Assembly: GCF_010731795.1 (NCBI RefSeq) | Contig: NZ_AP022591.1 | Location: 868,001 to 932,000 of the forward strand | Direction: 5' to 3' | Length of the DNA: 64,000 nt | From: Mycolicibacterium celeriflavum | Lineage (GTDB): Bacteria > Actinomycetota > Actinomycetes > Mycobacteriales > Mycobacteriaceae | Made by a program: the position numbers and the translations under genes | Shown: positions 28,686-37,547 of the stretch, piece by piece | Layout of the letters: each line of letters opens with the position of its first letter | Numbering within the stretch: position 1 is the stretch's first letter | The notes under the pieces: generated by a model | Seen by the model: only the letters and a program-made list of their open reading frames with translations | What the model was told of the DNA's origin: nothing | The model's database searches: none

Positions 28686-29585
28686 ATGCTGTTACCGCGC
28701 CGCTTCGCCCGGGAGATCGATCCGGGGCCGGTCCAGATTCAGGCCCGCAAGGTGCATTTCGACCTGTCGGACATCCCCCTGGAGTGGATCCCCGGTCATC
28801 CGGTGGCCTCCACGATGATCAACCTGTTCAACGTGGTGCTGCCCGCCGCCGAGCACTGGTTCGTCCGCACGTACAACGAGGCGCTGCCGCTGGTGCGCGA
28901 TCCCAAGCTCGCCGACGACATCCGCGGCTTCATCGGCCAGGAAGCGACACACGCCGCCGCCCACGATGACGTGATCCGAGAGTTCCTCGTCGGCAACGGA
29001 GTTGACCCCGCGCCGGTGCTCGACCTCGTCGAGTACATGTTCGAAAAGGTCCTGGCGCCAACACAATCCGATGACCCCGACCGGCGGCTGAACGACCTGT
29101 GTGAGCGGCTGTGGTTGATCGCGGCGATCGAGCATTACACCGCGGTGCTCGGCGACTTCGCGCTCAACTCGTCCTGGGACGAGCACGGCGCCCACCCCAC
29201 GCTGGTCGACCTGTTCCGCTGGCACGGTAGCGAGGAAGTCGAGCATCGCTGCGTCGCCCACGACGTCGCGGTCTACTTCCACAACAGCTATCCCGACCGG
29301 ATCCGGGCCATGATGCTTGCAGCGACGGCGATGTTCGCGTTCTTCCAGCGCGGCACCTGGTATCTGCTCAAGTCCGATCCGAACAACGACATCGGATGGC
29401 CGACGATGCAGCGACTGCGGATGCGCGACTCCGAACTCGGCCTGCTGCCCAAGTTCCGAACCTTGTTCGGGGTCAACACGCTGGCGTACTTCCGACCCGG
29501 CTACTCGCCCGAGGAGATGGGATCGACCGCCCAGGCCGTCGCGTATCTGGCCACCTCACCCGCCGCACGCGCCGCGCACCTTTGA
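28686..29585 (+). CDS. Predicted metal-dependent hydrolase (PF10118 family)
   Basis: A 299-residue helical protein of the PF10118 family, annotated as predicted metal-dependent hydrolase. Conserved acidic and histidine residues suggest a di-metal helical bundle: EHWFVRTYNEALP, FIGQEATHAAAHDD, IEHYTAVLGD and WHGSEEVEHRCVAHDVAVYF. These EXXH-like repeats resemble ferritin-like di-iron oxygenases, so a redox role with the following reductase is plausible. The stop codon overlaps the start of that ferredoxin reductase by one base, implying co-translation. Confidence 0.87.
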   Translation: MLLPRRFAREIDPGPVQIQARKVHFDLSDIPLEWIPGHPVASTMINLFNVVLPAAEHWFVRTYNEALPLVRDPKLADDIRGFIGQEATHAAAHDDVIREFLVGNGVDPAPVLDLVEYMFEKVLAPTQSDDPDRRLNDLCERLWLIAAIEHYTAVLGDFALNSSWDEHGAHPTLVDLFRWHGSEEVEHRCVAHDVAVYFHNSYPDRIRAMMLAATAMFAFFQRGTWYLLKSDPNNDIGWPTMQRLRMRDSELGLLPKFRTLFGVNTLAYFRPGYSPEEMGSTAQAVAYLATSPAARAAHL

Positions 29586-30718
29586 TGGGTCTGCGGGAAC
29601 GTTACCGGCAACTGCCGGCCAATCCGCTGCGGCAGGACCGCCGCAGCCTGATGGTGGGGTTCGCCGACGCGGTGATCTCGGGAATGGCCACGCTGGCAGC
29701 CGCCACCCGGCGGGTCACACCGCCGCCCGAACTGGATCGGACCCGGGTGCTGCGGGTCGCCGACCGGCGGGTGGTGGCGCGCGACGAGAACGTGGTGGCG
29801 TTGACGTTGACTGCCGCCGACGGCGGACCGCTGCCCCGGTGGCATCCCGGTTCGCACATCGACATCACCTTGCCGAGCGGTCTGGTGCGTCAGTACTCGT
29901 TGTGTGGCGACCCTGCGCACCGCGACGCCTACCGCATCGCTGTGCGGCGCATCCCCGACGGGGGCGGTGGTTCGATCGAGGTGCACGACGTGCTGCGGCC
30001 CGGGACGACCGTGACCTCGCACGGCCCCCGCAATGCGTTCCCGCTCACCGTGCCCGGCTACGGCTCCCCGACCCAGCGGCTGCGGTTCGTCGCGGGCGGT
30101 ATCGGGATCACCCCCATCCTGCCGATGCTGGGCCTGGCGCAGCGCCTCGGCGTCGACTGGTCGATGGTGTACACCGGTCGCAGTCGCGACAGCCTGCCGT
30201 TCCTTGATGAGGTCGCGGCCTTCGGCGACTCAAGTGACTCCTGCTCCTCGCGTGCGCGGGTCAGCATCCGTACCGACGACATCAGCGGCCTGCCGACCGC
30301 TGAGGAGCTGCTCGGCGAGTGCCCAGGCGGCACCGCGGTCTACGCCTGCGGCCCGGCGCCGATGTTGACCGCGATCCGCGAGCGGCTGGTCGGCCGCGAC
30401 GACGTCGAACTGCACTTCGAGCGGTTCGCCGCCCCGCCGGTCGTCGACGGCAAGGCGTTCTCGGTGTCCGTGGCCTCCAGCGGCGAGACCGTCGACGTCC
30501 GCGCCGACGAGACCCTGCTCGCCGCGCTGCGCCGGTCCGGGGTGGCTGCGCCGTATTCGTGTCAGCAGGGTTTCTGTGGCACCTGTCGTAGCCACGTGCT
30601 GGCGGGCGCCGTCGACCACCGCGACGTGCTGCTCACCGAACCCGAACGCGACGGCGGGCAGATGTTGATCTGCGTCTCGCGCGCCGCCGAGGGTGGCCAT
30701 CTGACGCTCGATCTGTAG
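29585..30718 (+). CDS. Ferredoxin reductase with C-terminal 2Fe-2S domain
   Basis: A 377-residue electron-transfer protein. A flavin-binding domain (RQYSLCGDP at 102-110) is followed by an NAD(P)H domain ([13 protein letters not shown] at 171-183, [11 protein letters not shown]) and a plant-type 2Fe-2S domain with ligands Cys326, Cys331, Cys334 and Cys363 in CQQGFCGTC and MLICVSRA. This is the oxygenase-reductase layout that feeds electrons from NAD(P)H to di-iron or Rieske oxygenases. The immediate partner is likely the upstream PF10118 protein. A short Ser-rich insertion ([11 protein letters not shown], 215-225) interrupts the NAD domain. Confidence 0.92.
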   Translation: MGLRERYRQLPANPLRQDRRSLMVGFADAVISGMATLAAATRRVTPPPELDRTRVLRVADRRVVARDENVVALTLTAADGGPLPRWHPGSHIDITLPSGLVRQYSLCGDPAHRDAYRIAVRRIPDGGGGSIEVHDVLRPGTTVTSHGPRNAFPLTVPGYGSPTQRLRFVAGGIGITPILPMLGLAQRLGVDWSMVYTGRSRDSLPFLDEVAAFGDSSDSCSSRARVSIRTDDISGLPTAEELLGECPGGTAVYACGPAPMLTAIRERLVGRDDVELHFERFAAPPVVDGKAFSVSVASSGETVDVRADETLLAALRRSGVAAPYSCQQGFCGTCRSHVLAGAVDHRDVLLTEPERDGGQMLICVSRAAEGGHLTLDL

Positions 30719-30728
30719 TTGCGTCTCG

Positions 30729-30734
30729 TACTAT
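30729..30734 (+). promoter_or_regulatory. Predicted -10 element for leaderless pknF
   Basis: TACTAT, six bases upstream of the pknF ATG at 30741. There are only 22 bases between the reductase stop and pknF. Confidence 0.5.
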
Positions 30735-30740
30735 TCGCCC

Positions 30741-32150
30741 ATGCCGTTGGCCGATGGTGCGACGTTCGCCGGTTACACCATCGTGCGACTGCTCGGTGCC
30801 GGTGGCATGGGCGAGGTCTATCTGGCCCAGCATCCGCGCCTGCCGCGCCGCGACGCGCTCAAGGTGCTTCCCGCCTCGGTGTCGGCCGACGACGAATACC
30901 GCAGGCGATTCCAGCGCGAGGCCGACATCGCCGCCACCCTGTGGCATCCGCACATCGTCGGCGTGCACGACCGCGGTGAATCCGACGGCCAGATCTGGAT
31001 CTCGATGGACTACGTCGAGGGCACTGATGCGGCGCGCCTGCTTGCGGACCGATACCCCGATGGAATGCCGCCGCGGGAGGTCGTCTCGATCATCTGTGCC
31101 ATCGCCGACGCCCTCGACTACGCCCACCAGGGCGGACTGTTGCACCGCGACGTCAAGCCCGCGAACATCCTGCTCGCCCGTCCCGACTCCGGAGGCGAAC
31201 GAATTCTGTTGGCCGACTTCGGGATCGCGCGTTGGGAGAACGACATCAGCGGGCTGACCGCGACGAACATGACCGTGGGCACCGTCTCCTACGCCGCCCC
31301 CGAGCAACTGATGGGCGAAAAACTGGACGGCCGGGCCGACCAGTATGCGTTGGCCGCCACCGCATTTCACCTATTGACCGGGTCACCGCCGTTTCAGCAC
31401 TCGAACCCGGCGGTCGTCATCAGCCAGCACCTGTCGGCGGCCCCACCAGCGATCGGCGCTGACCGCCCTGATCTCGCGAGCCTGGATCCCGTGCTGGCCA
31501 AGGCCCTGGCCAAGGACCCCAAAGACCGGTTCACGCGCTGCGCGGATTTCGCGAGGGCGCTCGGCCACCACCTGGACGCCGCCCCGCCCGACGACCACGA
31601 CGCCACCCGACTCGCCCAAGCGGCCACCCGGCCCGAAAAGCCCAAACGGCCCAAACGGCCGCTGCCGCGCGCGAGCGTGATCGTGCCGGTGATCCTCGCC
31701 GTGCTGCTGGTCGTGGCGATCGCGGTGGCAGCCTTCGAGTACGGCCGCGCCGACGAAGAGGAAGCCGCGCGCGCCGGCCCCGCCCCGACCACGTCGGCGA
31801 CTGCCGCCACTCCCCCGACAACCGCCACGACCACCACGACCACCACGGCGACGGCGGCCGCTGCACCGGTAGCCGTGATCGGGGCCGACTGCTCGCCCGT
31901 CGGCAGCACCGCGACGACGGAGGACGGCTCGACGGCGTACTGCTCGACGCTGCAGACCACCGGCGCCTCGATCTGGTCGCTGACCGAAGGCGACATCCCG
32001 AGCCCGACGGTGACCACCGAGCCGACCGACGCACCCCTGCCGGTCGCCGAGGAAGCCCCCGTGCGGGTGTGCATGCAGCAGACCGGGCAGACCCGGCGCG
32101 AATGCCGAAGGGACATCCGCGAAAGCAACGGCCTCCCGCCTCTGCCATGA
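30741..32150 (+). CDS. pknF: Transmembrane serine/threonine protein kinase PknF
   Basis: A 469-residue receptor-like kinase. Kinase domain about 10-275: glycine loop [11 protein letters not shown], Lys41 in ALKVL, catalytic HRDVKPAN with Asp137, DFG at 159-161, and activation loop threonines in [16 protein letters not shown] basic-proline linker ([11 protein letters not shown]) leads to a membrane helix at about 311-332 and an extracytoplasmic domain with a Thr/Ala linker and four cysteines (GADCSP, AYCSTL, RVCMQ, RECRRD). Both the kinase and the extracellular tail match M. tuberculosis PknF closely. In M. tuberculosis pknF adjoins the FHA-ABC transporter Rv1747; here an LLM oxidoreductase follows by ATGA overlap. 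Confidence 0.94.
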   Translation: MPLADGATFAGYTIVRLLGAGGMGEVYLAQHPRLPRRDALKVLPASVSADDEYRRRFQREADIAATLWHPHIVGVHDRGESDGQIWISMDYVEGTDAARLLADRYPDGMPPREVVSIICAIADALDYAHQGGLLHRDVKPANILLARPDSGGERILLADFGIARWENDISGLTATNMTVGTVSYAAPEQLMGEKLDGRADQYALAATAFHLLTGSPPFQHSNPAVVISQHLSAAPPAIGADRPDLASLDPVLAKALAKDPKDRFTRCADFARALGHHLDAAPPDDHDATRLAQAATRPEKPKRPKRPLPRASVIVPVILAVLLVVAIAVAAFEYGRADEEEAARAGPAPTTSATAATPPTTATTTTTTTATAAAAPVAVIGADCSPVGSTATTEDGSTAYCSTLQTTGASIWSLTEGDIPSPTVTTEPTDAPLPVAEEAPVRVCMQQTGQTRRECRRDIRESNGLPPLP

Positions 32151-33022
32151 AATACGCCGTCATCGCGCCCGTCGCCGCGGGAGTCACCGCCGACCCCGGG
32201 TTCATGGCCGCCTTCGCGCGGCACCTGGAACAGTGCGGGTTCGAATCGATCGTCGTTGTCGAGCACACCGTGCTCATGGCGCAGTACAACAGCGTCTACC
32301 CCTACGACGCCGCCGGTCGCGTCGAGTTGCCGGCCGACTGTGCGGTGCCGGATCCGCTTGAGCTGCTTGCGTTTCTGGCCGGGCAGACCCGTCGGCTGGG
32401 GCTCGCCACCGGGGTCCTCGTGTTGCCCAACCACCATCCCGTGGTGCTGGCCAAACGGATAGCCACGCTCGATGCGCTCTCGGGTGGACGGCTGCGGCTG
32501 TGCGTGGGGATGGGCTGGCTCAAAGAGGAGATCGAGGCCTGCGGGACCGAATTCGCCAGCCGCGGCCGACGCGCCGACGAGCAGCTCGCGGTGCTGCGGC
32601 TGCTGTGGCAGGACCGCCCCGAAGGCGTCGGCTTCCACGGTGAGTTCTTCGATTTCGACCACGCGATGTGCTATCCGAAACCGCTCTCGCACATACCCAT
32701 TCACATCGGCGGCCACAGCAGGGCCGCAGCGCGGCGGGCCGGCCGGCTCGGCGACGGGTTCCAGCCGCTCGGTGTCGGCGGGGCCGAACTGGCCGAACTC
32801 GTCTCGCTGATGCGCGAGGAGGCCGAGCGCTGCGGGCGCGATCCCGATGTGCTGGAACTCTCGCTCGGCCATCTGGTCACCAAGATCGACGGTGAGCGGG
32901 CGGCCAAACTCTCCGAGCGCGGCGCGGACCGCCTGATACTCGCGATGCCGGCGACGTCCGACCTCGACGAAGCGCGCGACATGGCGTCGGCGTGCGCGCA
33001 GCGGCTGGGGCTGACGTCGTGA
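32147..33022 (+). CDS. LLM-class F420-dependent oxidoreductase
   Basis: A 291-residue TIM-barrel oxidoreductase of the luciferase-like family. Marks include [18 protein letters not shown], the [20 protein letters not shown] strand-loop and [15 protein letters not shown] followed by [15 protein letters not shown], typical of mycobacterial F420-dependent members (the TIGR03619-like group). It probably transfers hydride from F420H2 to an unknown substrate. The ATG overlaps the pknF stop by four bases and its stop overlaps the next ATG, so the three genes form one operon. Confidence 0.9.
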   Translation: MKYAVIAPVAAGVTADPGFMAAFARHLEQCGFESIVVVEHTVLMAQYNSVYPYDAAGRVELPADCAVPDPLELLAFLAGQTRRLGLATGVLVLPNHHPVVLAKRIATLDALSGGRLRLCVGMGWLKEEIEACGTEFASRGRRADEQLAVLRLLWQDRPEGVGFHGEFFDFDHAMCYPKPLSHIPIHIGGHSRAAARRAGRLGDGFQPLGVGGAELAELVSLMREEAERCGRDPDVLELSLGHLVTKIDGERAAKLSERGADRLILAMPATSDLDEARDMASACAQRLGLTS

Positions 33023-33579
33023 TGCTGAGCACAGCCGACCGGTTGGCACTGGCCGATCTGGTGCACATCTACGCCTCGGCCGTCGACGACCGCCGGTTCG
33101 ACGACGTCGCCGAACTGTTCACCGACAACGCCGAACTGCGCCTGCCGGACCCGCCGCGGACACTGGAGCCGGTACGCCGCCACCACGGCCGCGACGGTGT
33201 GCGAACGGCCATGGCGTCGTTGGCAGTCATCGCCCGGACCGAGCACGCGATCGTCGGCGAGGTATACGCGGCGGCCGACGAACCCGACTACGCCCTGGGC
33301 CGGATCACCTGCATCGCCCACCACTTCTCGCTACGCGGCGAGCACGCCTCCGATCTGGTGTGGCATCTGCGCTACGACGACGAGTACCTGCGCACGCGGG
33401 TCGGCTGGCGGATTCACGGCCGCGCGTTGACGATCAATGCGATCGAGACCCGAGACGTTCGTCGTCTTCGATTGCCGCCAACAGAAGGTCCAGCAGCGGC
33501 CGCTGACCCTTCAACAGCTTCGACCGCGCCTGCGCCACGGAAAACCAAGCCGCCCGGTCGATTTCGGGAAATTCCCTGA
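33022..33579 (+). CDS. SnoaL-like (NTF2-fold) protein with a C-terminal extension
   Basis: A 185-residue protein. Residues 1-145 form a SnoaL/NTF2-like fold (LADLVHIYASAVDDRRFDDV, then AELFTDNAELRLPD and HHGRDGVRTAMASL), a group that includes ketosteroid isomerase-like enzymes. After the natural end of the fold (INAIETRDVRRLRLP) there is a Pro/Ala/Thr-rich tail of about 40 residues (ASTAPAPRKTKPPGR) encoded opposite the 3' end of the convergent NUDIX gene. The tail looks like read-through after loss of the original stop. The ATG at 33022 shares a base with the preceding stop; a GTG at 33019 is an alternative. Confidence 0.8.
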   Translation: MLSTADRLALADLVHIYASAVDDRRFDDVAELFTDNAELRLPDPPRTLEPVRRHHGRDGVRTAMASLAVIARTEHAIVGEVYAAADEPDYALGRITCIAHHFSLRGEHASDLVWHLRYDDEYLRTRVGWRIHGRALTINAIETRDVRRLRLPPTEGPAAAADPSTASTAPAPRKTKPPGRFREIP

Positions 33580-33925
33580 TTTTGCCCGACCCCTTCGGCC
33601 ATTCCAGCGTGAACGTGTTGGAGAAGGTGCCGGCCAGGTCGAGGTCGCCGCGCACGGCGAACGCCGTGATGATTTTTCCGCTCGGCTGCTTGACTGGCGG
33701 GAAGTCGATTCGCGGGCCGGGCGGCGGTGCCTTGCCCAGTTCCTCTTCGAACTCGCGGCACGCGACGCTCCACGGGTCTTCGCCCTCGGCGTACTCGCCT
33801 TTGGGGACCGACCAGGCGCCGTCATCCTTGCGCGCCCAGAACGGCCCACCCGGATGGCCGATGAGCACCTCGACGGCGCCGTCGGTGACCCGGTACAGCA
33901 GCAACCCCGCGCTGCGCTTCGGCAC
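33434..33925 (-). CDS. NUDIX hydrolase
   Basis: A 163-residue NUDIX protein. The Nudix box region reads GEYAEGEDPWSVACREFEEELG, with the REFEEELG core that binds magnesium. The start MPKRSAGLLLYRVTDGAVEV and GHPGGPFWARKDDGAWSVPK match the group of NUDIX proteins annotated as NTP pyrophosphohydrolases. Substrate unknown. Its 3' end overlaps the convergent SnoaL-like gene by 146 bases. The ATG at 33925 is well placed for the fold. Confidence 0.93.
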   Translation of the reverse strand: MPKRSAGLLLYRVTDGAVEVLIGHPGGPFWARKDDGAWSVPKGEYAEGEDPWSVACREFEEELGKAPPPGPRIDFPPVKQPSGKIITAFAVRGDLDLAGTFSNTFTLEWPKGSGKIREFPEIDRAAWFSVAQARSKLLKGQRPLLDLLLAAIEDDERLGSRSH

Positions 33926-33961
33926 GTTCTCACCGTTCTTCGGTCCAGAGGCCGCCGGGCG

Positions 33962-34153
33962 TCAGTATTTGCGGTCGCCCTCGCTGCTGTCGAAGAAGTC
34001 CCAGTCCCCGTCGTCGGACTTGACCTCCATGCGCCAGCCGAGTTCCGGGTCGGCCTTCTGATCGACGAACCAGGCGTGGGCGTCATCGGCACTCTCGATG
34101 TCCTTGGTGTCGACGACCTCGCCCTTGGGGTTCAGCACGCGATACGTAGCCAT
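33962..34153 (-). CDS. Small conserved hypothetical protein
   Basis: A 63-residue protein beginning MATYRVLNPKGEVVDTKDIE and ending in an acidic/aromatic stretch (DDGDWDFFDSSEGDRKY). It has no cysteine, membrane segment or signal peptide. Codon use and spacing (36 bases to the NUDIX gene, 33 to the NADH dehydrogenase-like gene) match its neighbours, which supports it being real. No function can be given. Confidence 0.75.
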   Translation of the reverse strand: MATYRVLNPKGEVVDTKDIESADDAHAWFVDQKADPELGWRMEVKSDDGDWDFFDSSEGDRKY

Positions 34154-34186
34154 GCCGTCACAGTTCCCCGGTTCACCGGGTTTGAA

Positions 34187-35497
34187 TCACTCGGCTTTCG
34201 GCATCGGGATGCCCTCGCTGGCCGAGAACCGGGCGTCTTCCCGCGAAGACAGCCCGAACGACACCACGGAGCGCTCCCAGAACAGGTCCGTCAGATACGC
34301 CAGTGTCACCGCCCAGCGGTTGACGCCGCGCGGGATGGCATAGACGTGGTAGGCCCGCGTGACGAGCTTGGCGGGGAGGCCGGACAACTGGATGTTGAGC
34401 GGGTTGGCCACCGCGGAGTGCGGGCCCAGGTCGACGACGAGACCCATGTTGCGGTGCTTGTACTGTTTGGCCTTGCCGTAGCCGAGACTGGCAGCGACGT
34501 TGCGCGCCAACACCTTCCCCTGCCGGGTGGCATGTTGAGCGGTCGGCGGGGTGATCTTGCCCGGTTGTGTGACATCGGGCACCGCGGCGGCGTCGCCGGC
34601 CGCGAACACGTCCGGATGTCCCGGCACCTGCAGTTCGGTGGTGACCTTGAGCCGGCCCCGCTCGGTGGGCAGCCCCAGTTTCTCGATCAGCGGCGCACCC
34701 GTGACGCCGGTGACCCACGCGACGGTGTGCGTGCGGATCAACGAATCATCGCTGAGCACAACGTGTTCGGCGTGCACTTCCTTCAGCGTGACCCCGAGCC
34801 GAACGTCGATGCCGCGCGAACGCAGCACTCGCTGCGCGGCAGCGCCCAGTTTCTCGCCGACCTCCGGCATCACCTGCTCGGCCAGGTCGAGCAGGACGAA
34901 ATTCACCTCGCCGGGGTCGAAGCCCATCTGCTTGGCCGCGGCGTCGGCGAGCGCGCGCAGCTGTACGGCCAACTCGGTGCCCGAATACGATGCGCCAACC
35001 ACGACGATCGTGCGTCGGGCCGCCGCCCGGCCCGGATCGTCGTCGACGTCGGCGAGTTCGAGTTGTTCGAGCACGTGGTCGCGCAGGTAGAGCGCTTCGG
35101 CCGTCGACTTCAGGCCGCGGGCATGCTCGGCGAGACCGGGCACGTCGAACAGCCGCGTCACCGAACCCGGTGTCAGCACCAGGCGGTCCCACTCGAGAAT
35201 GCGGGACCGTTCTTCGGGGTCGGTGAAGGTGACCGTGTGCCCGTCGAAGTCGACCTCGTCTACCCGGCCGCGGATCGCCTGCACCCCGCGCAGCGCATTG
35301 GCCAACGGGATCGCGACGAACCGGGCGTCGACCAGACCTCCCGCGACGTCGGGTAGCAACGGGGTGTAGAGCATGTAGTCGACCGGCGAGATGATCGAGA
35401 TCTCCACGTCCGCACCCTCTCTGCGGAACTTGCGGGCCAGCGCCCGCGCACATTCGAATCCGGTGAATCCGCTGCCGACGATTACCACGGAGGTCAT
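34187..35497 (-). CDS. Type II NADH dehydrogenase-like flavoprotein (Rv1812c-like)
   Basis: A 436-residue FAD protein of the NDH-2 family. The FAD fold is VVIVGSGFTGFECARAL at the N-terminus and the second nucleotide fold is IVVVGASYSGTELAVQLRAL. DVFAAGDAAAVPDVTQPG is the C-terminal FAD contact and the last 80 residues have the amphipathic helices that tether NDH-2 to the membrane. M. tuberculosis Rv1812c is a related protein in the same general region. It would move electrons from NADH to quinone. The ATG at 35497 has TACAGT seven bases upstream (leaderless) and is divergent from the DUF2993-like gene. Confidence 0.88.
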   Translation of the reverse strand: MTSVVIVGSGFTGFECARALARKFRREGADVEISIISPVDYMLYTPLLPDVAGGLVDARFVAIPLANALRGVQAIRGRVDEVDFDGHTVTFTDPEERSRILEWDRLVLTPGSVTRLFDVPGLAEHARGLKSTAEALYLRDHVLEQLELADVDDDPGRAAARRTIVVVGASYSGTELAVQLRALADAAAKQMGFDPGEVNFVLLDLAEQVMPEVGEKLGAAAQRVLRSRGIDVRLGVTLKEVHAEHVVLSDDSLIRTHTVAWVTGVTGAPLIEKLGLPTERGRLKVTTELQVPGHPDVFAAGDAAAVPDVTQPGKITPPTAQHATRQGKVLARNVAASLGYGKAKQYKHRNMGLVVDLGPHSAVANPLNIQLSGLPAKLVTRAYHVYAIPRGVNRWAVTLAYLTDLFWERSVVSFGLSSREDARFSASEGIPMPKAE

Positions 35498-35504
35498 GTG
35501 CCCG

Positions 35505-35510
35505 ACTGTA
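35505..35510 (-). promoter_or_regulatory. Predicted -10 element for the leaderless NDH-2-like gene
   Basis: TACAGT on the minus strand, seven bases upstream of the ATG at 35497. Confidence 0.45.
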
Positions 35511-35541
35511 CGGAACGGGCCGCGGCGGGAATGCTGGAGCC

Positions 35542-36354
35542 ATGACGCGCCCCGGCTCGCTGCGCCGATTCGATCCGTTCCGCCCCGTCGACATGTTGAC
35601 CGCGCTGTGGTCCTCGGCGGCGGTGGCGCCGGTCAGCAGCGGAGCCGCCGCCGCGTACCGCACCCTGTTCATGACCGTGCGCCGACTGGTGGTGGGCCGG
35701 CGCCGGACAGTCAGGCTCGACAACGGGGACCTGACGTTGACGGTCACCGAGTTCGACTCGCGGCTTGACGTGCGAGGGCTGTCGGTCGGCCAACTCAACG
35801 ATGTTCGGCTGGCCGCCCGCGACATCCGGTGGAACGAAGCGGAGTTCACCCATGCGACGGCGGTGCTGCACAACGTGCACATGCGACCGACCACACCACC
35901 GGTGCTGGTCGCGGCTCCGGTCGAGCTGACGCTGGAGGTGCCGGCGGCGGCGCTCGACGATTTGTTCCGGTTTGTCGCGCCCCGACTGTCCGGGGCGGTC
36001 GGCGCCGACGGGGTCGCCCGGTTGCGCCTGGCGCGGCGGCCCGCGGCCGGCCACCTGGAGGTCGACGCCCGGATGGATGGTTCGACGCTCTGGCTCAAGC
36101 CACGCGGTCTGGCGTTCGGCCGGTCGCGCTGGCAGCTGCCCGATCGGACTCCGGCCTATCCTGTGCGCCTGCCCGAACTGCCGCACGGCGTGAAACTGAC
36201 CGGCGTGAGCTTCGCGCCGGGGGCGGTGCGCCTGTCGGCCACGGTCGCGGAATGGCGCATGGACCTGCCTCGGACCCGGCTCGAGGACATTCTGCGCCAG
36301 CTGAGCGCCGTCGGTCGCCCGCTGTATCTGACCCGGTTCGGCCGCCTGCTGTGA
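35542..36354 (+). CDS. DUF2993/LmeA-like lipid-binding domain protein
   Basis: A 270-residue protein, probably of the DUF2993 group. The repeating beta pattern (TVTEFDSRLDVRGLSVGQLN, then VRLAARDIRWNEAEFTHATA) followed by LPELPHGVKLTGVSFAPGAV resembles the LmeA fold, which holds phosphoinositides. There is no clear signal peptide, unlike LmeA, so it may be cytosolic. The ATG at 35542 has CTGGAG close upstream. The next gene encodes an SGNH hydrolase 36 bases downstream. Confidence 0.7.
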   Translation: MTRPGSLRRFDPFRPVDMLTALWSSAAVAPVSSGAAAAYRTLFMTVRRLVVGRRRTVRLDNGDLTLTVTEFDSRLDVRGLSVGQLNDVRLAARDIRWNEAEFTHATAVLHNVHMRPTTPPVLVAAPVELTLEVPAAALDDLFRFVAPRLSGAVGADGVARLRLARRPAAGHLEVDARMDGSTLWLKPRGLAFGRSRWQLPDRTPAYPVRLPELPHGVKLTGVSFAPGAVRLSATVAEWRMDLPRTRLEDILRQLSAVGRPLYLTRFGRLL

Positions 36355-36378
36355 CGTGTCGTCGATGTTGTGCGTCGT

Positions 36379-36384
36379 TAGAGT
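36379..36384 (+). promoter_or_regulatory. Predicted -10 element for the leaderless SGNH hydrolase gene
   Basis: TAGAGT, six bases upstream of the GTG at 36391. Confidence 0.45.
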
Positions 36385-36390
36385 GCGGGT

Positions 36391-37161
36391 GTGGTTCGGT
36401 ACTCCCGATACGTCGCCGTCGGCGACAGCCAGACCGAAGGACTCTGGGACGGTGACGAATCCGGCGGGTTGGTCGGTTTTGCCGACCGGCTCGCGGCCTC
36501 GCTCGACTCCCACTACCCCGGCCTGGCCTACGCCAACCTCGCGGTGCGGGGTCGCCGGATCCGCGACGTGCTCGACGAGCAACTGCCGCAAGCGATGGCG
36601 ATGCAACCGGATCTGATCACCGTGTGCATCGGAATGAACGACGTCACCCGCCCGGGCCTGCGCTTCCGGCAGGCGCTCGCGGAGTTGGACGAACTGCACG
36701 ACCGGTTGGCCGCCTCCGATGCCACGGTGGTGACGACGACGTTTCCCGACCTGGCCCGGATACTGCCGATCGGCCGGGTGATCGCAGGGCGGGTCGAACG
36801 GATCAACGACGTGATCAGAACGGCCGCCGAGCGGTACGGGTTCAGGCTCGTCGACCTGTACCACGCACCGTCGATGACAGACCTGGACACCTGGAGCGCC
36901 GACCGCGTGCACGGGTCCACCAAGGGACACATCCTGTTCGCCGCCGCTGCCGCCGAGGCGCTCGGCCTACCGGGCAGCAACCACGACTGGGTGCGGTCCT
37001 CGGATCGGCCGCGACGGCCTTCGCTGCGGTCACAGGCCTATTCCCAGCTGCTGTGGACCCGCAACATGCTGATGCCGTGGCTCTGGAGCCACCTGCGCGG
37101 CCGCTCGAGCGGAGAGGGCCGCGGACCCCGGCGCCCCCGACTGGAAGTCCTGGCGGCCTAG
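36391..37161 (+). CDS. SGNH/GDSL-family hydrolase
   Basis: A 256-residue esterase/lipase-type hydrolase. Block I is VAVGDSQTEG with the nucleophile Ser13, block III is CIGMND, and block V is DRVHGSTKGH with the catalytic Asp-x-x-His. All four SGNH elements are present. No signal peptide is visible, so it probably acts in the cytosol on an ester or thioester. The C-terminus is an Arg-rich tail (GRSSGEGRGPRRPRL). Its last four bases overlap the convergent DUF732 gene. Confidence 0.92.
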   Translation: MVRYSRYVAVGDSQTEGLWDGDESGGLVGFADRLAASLDSHYPGLAYANLAVRGRRIRDVLDEQLPQAMAMQPDLITVCIGMNDVTRPGLRFRQALAELDELHDRLAASDATVVTTTFPDLARILPIGRVIAGRVERINDVIRTAAERYGFRLVDLYHAPSMTDLDTWSADRVHGSTKGHILFAAAAAEALGLPGSNHDWVRSSDRPRRPSLRSQAYSQLLWTRNMLMPWLWSHLRGRSSGEGRGPRRPRLEVLAA

Positions 37162-37523
37162 AACCCGAGGAACGGCAGCGGGATCGGCGACTGGCCGCTG
37201 CCGATCGACGACATCATCGCCGGGCAGAACATCGAGACCGCGATGCCGGTGAACATCGTCGCCGGTCCCAGCGACATGCCGCCCATGTCGGCGACCTTGG
37301 CGGCGACATCGGCCGCGTTCTGGCTCGGATCGGCCAACATCGGGCACACCTGCTGGCCCACGGCCACGGCGCTGCCCGGATCACTCATGACCACCCCGGC
37401 CTCGGTCACCGCGTTCAGAAACGCATCATCGACGGGATCGGCATGGGCGGGCACGGTCACGACGGCCGTCGCACCGAGAAGTCCGGCGGTCAGCGCCAGC
37501 GTCGTCAGGGATTTGCGAAGCAC
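37158..37523 (-). CDS. DUF732-family secreted protein
   Basis: A 121-residue exported protein. A signal peptide (LRKSLTTLALTAGLLGATAV, cleavage near AHA-DP) is followed by the DUF732 core DDAFLNAVTEAGVVMSDPG, GQQVCPMLADPSQNAAD and MFCPAMM. The two cysteines, in VCPM and FCPA, would form the family disulfide. DUF732 proteins are abundant in mycobacteria and of unknown function. The ATG at 37523 lies 24 bases from the next upstream gene. Confidence 0.9.
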   Translation of the reverse strand: MLRKSLTTLALTAGLLGATAVVTVPAHADPVDDAFLNAVTEAGVVMSDPGSAVAVGQQVCPMLADPSQNAADVAAKVADMGGMSLGPATMFTGIAVSMFCPAMMSSIGSGQSPIPLPFLGF

Positions 37524-37547
37524 CCGCGAATCGTACGCTGTCCGCCG

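Noticed and set aside
31394..33049. 551-codon open frame on the minus strand opposite pknF and the LLM gene
   Set aside because: Both sense genes are strongly conserved; the antisense frame includes the complement of the Thr/Ala linker and has no domain.
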